NCBI GenBank assembly: GCA_963693365.1 | Contig: CAVNZM010000007.1 | Span: 5,456,001-5,520,000 of the forward strand | Origin: Amoebidium appalachense | Lineage: Eukaryota > Ichthyosporea | Direction of reading: 5' to 3' | DNA length: 64,000 nucleotides | In this document: one piece after another, positions 39,235-64,000 of the stretch | How the letters are laid out: every line of letters starts with the position of its first letter | Position numbering within the stretch: position 1 is the first letter of the stretch | Notes under the pieces: model-generated | The model's input: only the letters and a program-made list of their open reading frames with translations | What the model was told of the DNA's origin: nothing | Databases searched by the model: none | Made by a program: the position numbers and the translations under genes

Positions 39235-40424
39235 AGGGGTGGAGAACTCACCATCAAACACAACGGCCAGACCGTCACCTGCGACTTTTACGGGAGACGT
39301 TCCCGTCATCCAATGGGTGGCTTTCTTTGCCGACTGCCCCCACGAGGTGCTTCCGTACGTTCCGGCCACCGCATCACCCTCACATACAACATTCTATTGG
39401 CTGAAAACGACCCAATGGAAACGGGCGACAACGCGTCACGTGCCGCCGCAGCTGTCGTGTGTGCAACGCTGACCAGCCCTTGCGGCCAATCTAACATTGT
39501 GGTTAAAACAACGAGCGAATCACACGCGTCCATTGTGGGCACCGCGGACCAAACCAAGTTCGATGATTGGCTGACGGAGCTAACGGACGAACTGACCGAC
39601 CTCGATCGGGGGTACCTGGGTGTGTTTTTGACCAACAAATATACAATGTCAGCACTGGAGGGCGGATTTGGCCTGAAAGGTAACGACTACCTCTTGCACC
39701 GCACATTGACCGACTGCGGGTTCAAGTGCGACTTGTTTCCCGTCGTTTGCGAATTCACAGAGAAAAACTGCACGACGACAATTACAACGTCTTCATGGAT
39801 GGCGATGAGAAATCCGAGACCAACGTTTACGTATTTTCACAGGAGGAATACGGGTTTTTGGTGAGACGCCCAGGGTTCGCAAAACTGCCGCAAACGCGGT
39901 ACCGGGCACGTTCGGTTACGTTTGTGCCGGTAGGACATAGGCCGCACGAGGTAACGATACATGAAGAAAGCACACAGGGTGAGAATATGGGAAATTGAGT
40001 AGAACCCAGCTCCGTCGAGCGGATTTACATGACGTCGGCAATGGTATTCAATCACAAACTGGACGAAATCGGAGGAGGATCAGGAGATCCGCGAGGCGTC
40101 CAAATTGGATCAGGTCACACTCATCCAATCAGCAATCATAAAAGCAAACGACCAGAACGTTCCGAAAGACTGCCGAGCCGCCATTTTGGAGCACGTTCGA
40201 CCAATCGGAGAGAGGCTGTGCGCTGATTTGGCCAATCAGAAACGGGAGAAGGAGAGCGTGTCATTAAACTATTAATATTCACGGAGGATGCGACTCCACT
40301 GCAAGGTAATGCGCCTGCCAGGCAAATGCTGTTTTTCTGTGTATTGAACTCTTTTTTTGTGTGAAACACTTTTTTTTGGCTGAACATTGTTTTTTTGGTA
40401 AGTTCAACACTGTATTCTGTGTAG

Positions 40425-40466
<42 letters not shown>

Positions 40467-40753
40467 GCGTTGATTTGTTTTTTTTCGTTCCTGTGGAACT
40501 TTTTGCGTGTCGGCGGCGGCGGCGGCGGCGGCAGTGGTGGGATGTGATATGGTTTTTGTTTTAGAGGTGGAAGGTTATGTTCTAGATCGGGTGGCTTATG
40601 CTGCTTTGGAATGGTTTTCTTTTCTTTCCTTTCTTTTTTTTCTTTTCTGTGCCTTCTCTTCTTTCTTATCTTTTCTTACACACACTCTCGTTTCTCTTTT
40701 CTATGGGGGAGGGGGTTAGGGGCATTTCGGGGGAAGGGGGGGGGGGGGGGGGG

Positions 40754-40794
<41 letters not shown>

Positions 40795-41116
40795 TGGGAC
40801 AATGAGAGATATGGTGGACACGATATGTACCACCACCAACCCCTTTTTTCTCGCCTTTTCAGCCCAACCCTACAACAAGTTGTTCCTTTATCCTGCTCTG
40901 ATTCACTCTATATCCACACAAATACTAAGGCAATGGCGCCTGTTTTCCATTAATCCCCTCCGTTTCCCCTCATCCCCCCCTCCACACACACACACACACA
41001 CATACAGGCACACGCACACTCACATGCTTGCATGCGCGCACGCGCGCGCACACTCGCATACACACGCGTACACACGTACACGTACACGTACACGCACGTA
41101 CATACACACGTACACG

Positions 41117-41123
<7 letters not shown>

Positions 41124-41204
<81 letters not shown>
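41124..41204. repeat. (CA)n microsatellite
   Basis: About 40 CA units after a degenerate CACGTA/CGCG stretch. Confidence 0.9.
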
Positions 41205-41206
<2 letters not shown>

Positions 41207-41390
41207 AAACCGCCACGTGCAAGGGTCGTAATTGCAACACCATCAACACGTTTCTTGCCGACTCTGTCCGCCAACAACTGATTATGCAACTGCCGGCAGG
41301 AAGGCTACGTCACGTCAGTTTACAGCTCAGCATTGCGATTCAAGTTCATGGACTCGCTAACCCAGCAAACGTCAGGTTTTGTTTCCCCCC

Positions 41391-41421
<31 letters not shown>

Positions 41422-41480
41422 AAAAAAAAAAAAAAACCTCCCCCTCCCCCCTTCCCCCCCCCCCCCCCCCCCCCCCCCCA

Positions 41481-41513
<33 letters not shown>

Positions 41514-42235
41514 AAAAAAAAGAAAAAAAAAGAAGAAAAGAAAAGGAAAGAAAAGAAAGACCAACCAACCAAAACCACCTACCCCGGGAGGACCGGACCC
41601 ACCCACATGCTTTTGGCATAGAGGATGAGAGAGAATGGGGACAGATTCAGGCTGGATTTGATTGGACTATATGTGTGCTTGTCCGTCGATAATTGATGCA
41701 GTTTGATTGGTGTGTGATTAATGGAATGCTTTTTGATTGGTAGCTAAAAATTATAGTAACATTTTCATGTTGATGAATTTTGATCAGTGCCTGTGTCGAT
41801 ACTCAAGGCAAACTTTTCCGGTGCTTTGTAAGGTGAAAATCTATCTAAAGCCTGATTTGCGGGCACATAATCTGGCCGCATTCGTTAGTAGTTTGATAGT
41901 ATCTACTAATTTGACCATACGGCCGTGCATGTTCTCTGATTATGCCTACTTTAGTACGCATGCATGATTAGGTCAGAGAGCATTTTAAACCAACCACTAG
42001 CGTCTGGGCGTTTAGTGCGTCTCACCAATCAAGGGAGAGAATCAAATTGTGTCACATTGCTGATGTCGACATACGACAGGGCCAGCTTCAGTTTCGCGCC
42101 TTTTTCAGGGCGACTACACGGTGTCATGAAAATTGTGCACAGAATGACGTCACCAATGTAGCTCGCCGCCCAGCGGCTAAAATGGGAGTAGCGGTGGTTG
42201 CTTTAAAGAGGTTTTTTTAACCGATTTGTAGGCCC

Positions 42236-42330
42236 TTTCGGGTCAGGCCAAAATGCTGTTTGATGCGCATCTCGCCAATCACAAAGCGTAAACCGCTTTT
42301 GGGCCTTACCCGACCCGGATCTCTGTTAGT
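42236..42330 (+). repeat. Second dispersed repeat family, copy 1, with inverted ends
   Basis: TTTCGGGTCAGGCC near the left end and GGCCTTACCCGACCCGG near the right end are imperfect inverted repeats. Between them lies GTTTGATGCGCATCTCGCCA. The whole unit aligns with 48781-48880. It may be a MITE-like element. Confidence 0.55.
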
Positions 42331-42481
42331 TGCCCCCTTTAAATTTTGCTTAGGTGCGCAGATATATACCTAAAGTAATTTCTTAGTGCGTGAAAAGCCC
42401 GCTTTAGACCTTAACAGCTGCTAATCACCACTGGGCCAGGCCAAATATCTAATGGATACATTTTTTCCCCTTCCCCCACAG

Positions 42482-42650
42482 TTTTACCACCGACAACACC
42501 GGCAGGGTGATCATTACCAAAACAGGCGATGAACAAAAAAGAAGATCGGAGATTTTGGTTTTGGAAGGCCTTTTAAGGGAGCTTGCTGCGCTCGGGTTTA
42601 ATCCCGTCTCTATGGTTCCAAATCAAGCACCCCAGATACCCGTCGTTTAG
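42482..42650 (+). CDS. Orphan terminal exon of an unidentified gene
   Basis: Follows a good pyrimidine tract and acceptor (ttccccttcccccacag). After one base completing a split codon (phase 2 entry), 55 codons read FTTDNTGRVIITKTGDEQKR ... LVLEGLLRELAALGFNPVSM ... to TAG. Composition and helix-like LVLEGLLRELAALG look like a genuine protein end. AATAAA follows at 42783. I do not recognise the family and could not find its upstream exons. It might be the end of the dioxygenase transcript if that gene's apparent stop at 40273 is false, but that enzyme family does not usually end so. Confidence 0.45.
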
Positions 42651-43648
42651 ATGGATTGATAGGATAGAAAGCGAAATTTCTGATATTGAATAGTTGTACA
42701 TGTTACATCGCTCGTTACCTGTATAATGTATCTCGGTCAGTTGGACAGATTGACATGAAGAGAGGGAAATGTTGGCCTCTCAAATAAATATGACCATGCT
42801 AGATACCTCTACCAGTTATCGGTCGTTGGGATATATTGACATGAAAAGAGGGAACTTTCGGTCTCTTGGAATATTAGTTATTGGCATATTAGGATGCTAG
42901 ATTATCCAAGATGTTTTTGTTGTTTGGATAATTACATGTATAGAGGAATGAATCCGGCACACTACTATGCTTGATAGATACCCAGATACAGTACCTGTTA
43001 CTCGGATAGATTTACAGACATCGGCGGTAATTTTTCTCTTGTTTTTTTTAATTTTTTAAAACCGAGATATGTAAGTTATGCACGGCATACTTAAGAGGCA
43101 ATAACTTGGAAGAAAAAAAAGAAGAAAAAAAAATCATCACGAGTTATTCACCAGCAAGTGCATACTTAGATACCTGGAACACTGTGGTAATTCGGGCCTA
43201 TATCATGTAAGATAAAGAGTTATTCAATGTATATAAATTTAAATAAAGAATAAATAGGGCATAATTTTTGGATTCTTTATTGTCCGGCGGGTAGACACCA
43301 GTTTGGCTTCGTGGTACGCACGGTTTAGAGAGTGCACGTATGTGTATGTGCGCACATAATGTCCTGGAGCCTTGTGTATGCCTCTTCGTTTCCTTTTCTT
43401 TTTCTTTTCTTTTTTTTTGCTTTTTGGTGCGCGGGTGTATGTGCATATTAGTTTGTTTGTGTGTGTATGTCGTGCGCGCGTGTGTCTGTGTCTGTGTCTG
43501 TGATGTGTCCGTGTGTGTGCATGTACACGTACATGTGCGTAACAGTGTGAAGACGAAGTGTACGTATGGTTGGTTGGTTGGTTTACGCGTGGTTTGGTTG
43601 TTGTTGTTGTTTGGGGGGCTCCGGGGGGGGGTGGGGTGGGGGTGGGGT

Positions 43649-43686
<38 letters not shown>

Positions 43687-44415
43687 AACAAAACTGCCCT
43701 ATGTTGTAAATGTAACTCAGTGAACAAAGACTTTTGCAAATTTTTCTTGGGGTTGGGTTCGGTTCTCCCAACCTTTGTGCTTTTATTTTACCTATGAGGT
43801 TCCATGAACCCTATGTACATTGTGAACTCCCATCACACTCAGACTCAATAAAAACAATTCGTTAATTACATAAATAGTGTTGGTATATACACACGGTATT
43901 ACTAAGACCGTTACAAGTAATCACTTATGTATGTTCACCAATCATGGCAATCTTTCCACCCACGCTATTGGTTGGTTAGGTATGGTATGTTTGGCATTTT
44001 ACGCCAATACTATCAATGGAGATAAATGTGGTGTATGGGGAGAAAATAAACAGACAAACAAAACACTAATAAAAAGATCTTATTACAAACTTGCCTGCCC
44101 ATGGACCGTGACATTAAACCACTTGACACCATACAACTTGTGTGATTATAATACATACATTCAAGTTAGTGTTTATAGCATTATCGAAATCTTTAAAGCA
44201 TATACCATATGTACACATCATCAACACAACCAACAAAACCAAAAGCAACCGCCCCGCCGCCACCACCACCTCTTTTTTTTAAAATTAAAAAAATAAAAAT
44301 ATAAAATAAAAAAGGAAAAAGATCAAAAAAGAAAATGGGGTGGGAGAGCAAAAACAGGAGAAGGATTTTTTTTTTTAATTAAAATTTTTTTTCTCTCTTT
44401 TTTTTTCAGGAGGGT

Positions 44416-44460
<45 letters not shown>

Positions 44461-44702
44461 CATATCTCCTTCCACCAAAAAAATCAATATATAGCCCCCC
44501 CCCCCCCCCCCCCCCCTGTGCACGCGCAGAACAAGTTGAATATCAGATACATCCGAACAACGAAAAATTCAAATTGTCACGTGCACCGAAACCCTTACCC
44601 CCCCCCCCCCCCCCCCCCCACCCCCTCTCCCTCCCCCCCCCCCCCCCCCCCCCCCCTCCATTCTCCTATCTATATTAGGGCACAAAATAATACCACACCA
44701 AC
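42651..44702. other. Spacer between convergent gene ends
   Basis: Unique AT-rich sequence to 43330, then degenerate GT, a G-run (43650-43685), AT-rich sequence (43690-44400), a G-run of about 39 (44419-44457), C-runs (44494-44516, 44599-44619, 44634-44656). AATAAA words at 42783, 43240 and 43846. No exon supported. Confidence 0.5.
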
Positions 44703-53228
<8,526 letters not shown>

Positions 53229-54070
53229 AATTAATAATGGAAGCCAAACGTGTTACAAGGAGCTATCAAGTGTTCAAGAAGTAAACATGCCTTTGACTTG
53301 GATAATCTTCCAAGTTGAACGGTGGTCAGGGACAATCTTGTTCACTCGGACTGCAAACTTGTGAGAGCAAATTTCTAAAATAAACACATAAACCGCGGGG
53401 TAGGCCGGAAAGAACCAAAACCTCATTGTAAAAGGGGAACAGCCCGGCTTACAACGTTATAACCATACCCCTCCTACGGTACCAGTACTGGCTGTTCTCA
53501 TGTTTGACTCTGTTGCGTCGCGCACGGGCAGACTGAATTCATGATTGGTTATGTATTATGTAGGTGGTGTGTTTGTGTGTGTTGTGGTGTCTGTTTATAG
53601 TGCTAGTTTGTAGTTCATACGATCCGCCGGGATTTTGTGTCCGCCGACGGTGTTTGCAAAAAAATTTCGGTTCTACTGAGGCCTCCGATGGTTTGCCAAC
53701 GGACTCCAACTCAGGCAAGCTTCTTCATGATCACTGCCTACAATGATAAGTGCGTGAAGTCTCCCTTAGCTTCACTTCTTTGAGCCCACGGCCCGCGACC
53801 GGCGTTCAACCTCCGGCTGCATAGCCGGTGCCGGCATCGAGCCTGCCCAAGCCCACTGGTAATACTACTCAGGCCAGCTGCCAGCATAGAGGCTCGGCCG
53901 AGTTCAGTAGTGCCATGGGGCGGAATAAACTGTTTTTTATCATTTTGATGGAGGCTGCAATGTGCCGGCACATTTGACATGTTCAGGCCTTTGAGTCATT
54001 GAAGCGTTTGTTTCACTGCCGACTAAAACTAGTTAGTCCCGGCACAGCAAACTTTCAACGGTGTAGCAGC
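53229..54070. promoter_or_regulatory. Shared head-to-head promoter region of the PAS gene and RBM48
   Basis: 842 bp of unique, repeat-free sequence separate the minus-strand ATG at 53228 from the plus-strand ATG at 54071. An inverted CCAAT (ATTGG) is at about 53545. No clear TATA box is visible. The absence of simple repeats, exceptional for spacers here, suggests constraint. Confidence 0.45.
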
Positions 54071-63270
<9,200 letters not shown>

Positions 63271-64000
63271 TTGGCTGGCCATCCTCGGAACGGATTTTCT
63301 TGAATCTCAATTAATTAATTTCTTGCTGATTATCGTCCTTGCCATTTGGGCATGACATCTTCCGAAAGGTTCTTTTCAGGAACTTCTTGTGTGAATGTGA
63401 TTGAATGTTGTGATAGTATCAGTGGTTAAATGTTGTGATAGTATACAGAGCTCTGTATGGCTAGGTTCCTTTTTTTTTTTTTTAATGTACATAATGATTC
63501 ATGGCATGTATGCATGTTTATGCTAGACAGAATGAATGCAACCGCTGAAACGATCGTATTACTAAACGTAGTCCTGTGATTCGCACACACGTACGTACAC
63601 ATGTCAGACAGATACGCACACACATGTACGTGTGCGCGTGGCATATCATGATATCTCCTCACATAACCTACATCTCGCATCGACACTTCCCTTTATTATT
63701 TAGCCGCTGAAGTTGTCGGGTGGAAACAGCTAGTTTGAAATAGTGTTTGCCTGGTGCCGGCTGCTGATCAAAGCATCACATGCATGTATGTCGAAAATAA
63801 ACAGAACACCCACACCCTCCTCCCCCCCTCCCCCCTCCCCCCTCCCTCCCTCCCCCCCTCCCTCCCTTTAAAAAGGCGTAACTCGACGTCGTAACTGTGT
63901 GTGAGGGAGTGGGGGGAGGGGGGGGGGGGGGGTTGACATTGTGTGTGTGTGTATGTGTTTGTGTATGTGTTTGTGTGTGTGTGTGTGTGTATGTGTGTGA
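63271..64000. other. RBM48 3' flank
   Basis: Unique AT-rich sequence with AATAAA at 63796-63801, a candidate polyadenylation signal. C-rich (CCCT)n at 63819-63866, a G-run at 63919-63931 and (GT)n to the window end. No further gene seen. Confidence 0.5.

Larger units (their letters stand above)
35988..40275 (+). pseudogene. 2-oxoglutarate/Fe(II) dioxygenase (fungal/protist prolyl-4-hydroxylase-like), frame-broken
   Basis: Exons: 35988-36171, 36941-37145 (end uncertain), about 38132/38176-38332 and 39237-40275; an upstream start exon is not seen. Junctions 1/2 (AG|G) and 3/4 (GA|G, giving HEGGEL) agree in phase. The family signature is clear: HKLNVYGPG, FFKAHKDTP (HxD iron ligands), GTVVICLPSLHEGGEL, VIQWVAFFADCPHEVLP with the distal His, SGHRITLTYN, GYLGVFLTNKYTMSAL and LKGNDYLL. 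Such enzymes hydroxylate protein or small-molecule substrates using O2 and 2-oxoglutarate. The frame is interrupted by single-base shifts at the GGGGGTTTTTT run (38244-38254), TTTT (39286-39289), 39351-39355, about 39750-39775 and 40070-40075, and by TGA at 39996-39998. Conserved residues continue across every shift, so either the assembly has homopolymer errors or the gene died recently. Confidence 0.75.
40276..42481. other. Spacer or large intron before the orphan exon
   Basis: Contains a T-run of about 39 (40427-40465), (GGC)n at 40509-40531, a G-run block (40737-40793), degenerate ACGT/CA (40985-41115), (CA)n 41124-41204 and two C-run/A-run pairs (41390-41427, 41458-41511). A unique stretch 41208-41371 (FLADSVRQQLIMQLPAGRLR) and another at about 40870-40950 (QPYNKLFLYPALIHSIST) are open but do not join the next exon in phase. 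41600-42480 is unique sequence with one copy of a second repeat family. Confidence 0.4.

Noticed and set aside
39726-39998. A separate gene starting at ATG 39726
   Set aside because: The frame continues the dioxygenase reading after a one-base shift; the ATG is internal and the upstream codons belong to the same exon.

Overview
The window is nuclear DNA of a eukaryote. Genes are split by spliceosomal introns with GT..AG ends and agreeing phases, promoters carry TATA and CCAAT boxes, and the recognisable proteins are eukaryotic (importin-alpha, an RGS protein, S-adenosylmethionine synthetase, RBM48, a 2-oxoglutarate/Fe(II) dioxygenase of the fungal/protist type, a PAS-domain nuclear protein). 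The gene set suits a unicellular opisthokont or another protist, but I cannot place it further. Introns and spacers are packed with very long simple repeats: (CA/GT)n, G/C homopolymers, (CT)n, and C-run/A-run pairs. Most apparent open frames of Thr-His, Cys-Val, Pro or Gly repeats are translations of these and are not genes.

Layout. 473-1060 (+): 3' exon of an importin-alpha-like gene. 3625-9228 (-): a five-exon gene for a 240-residue, probably single-pass membrane protein of unknown function. 12094-14681 (+): a tandem pair of unknown paralogues, the first decayed and the second with a shifted 5' end. 18848-19176: a foldback-like element made of 15-bp palindromes. 21391-22476 (-): single-exon RGS protein. 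25-28 kb: repeats and weak minus-strand exon candidates. 29586-31782 (+): four-exon MAT gene, the cleanest in the window. 35988-40275 (+): 2OG dioxygenase with several single-base frame breaks. 42482-42650 (+): orphan last exon. 44703-53228 (-): ten-exon PAS-domain protein. 54071-63270 (+): eight-exon RBM48, head-to-head with the PAS gene.

The most interesting unexplained signal is a dispersed family of about 100-140 bp elements with a conserved 5' core (GAGGATGGGCTCTGC) and 3' core (GTGTACTTCGTAC...CGCATTCAAACC). They sit inside C-runs of introns. In all twelve copies that lie in introns of supported gene models they point in the sense direction of the host gene, on either strand. Other observations are (CA)nCAG 3' splice sites that lack a pyrimidine tract, a fixed C-then-A polarity of homopolymer pairs, and one-base frame discrepancies in otherwise conserved exons. 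The last may be assembly error or gene decay.

The genes do not form an obvious pathway. MAT supplies S-adenosylmethionine, RBM48 belongs to minor (U12-type) splicing, importin-alpha to nuclear import and RGS to G-protein signalling. The only positional link is the shared 840-bp divergent promoter region of RBM48 and the PAS gene.
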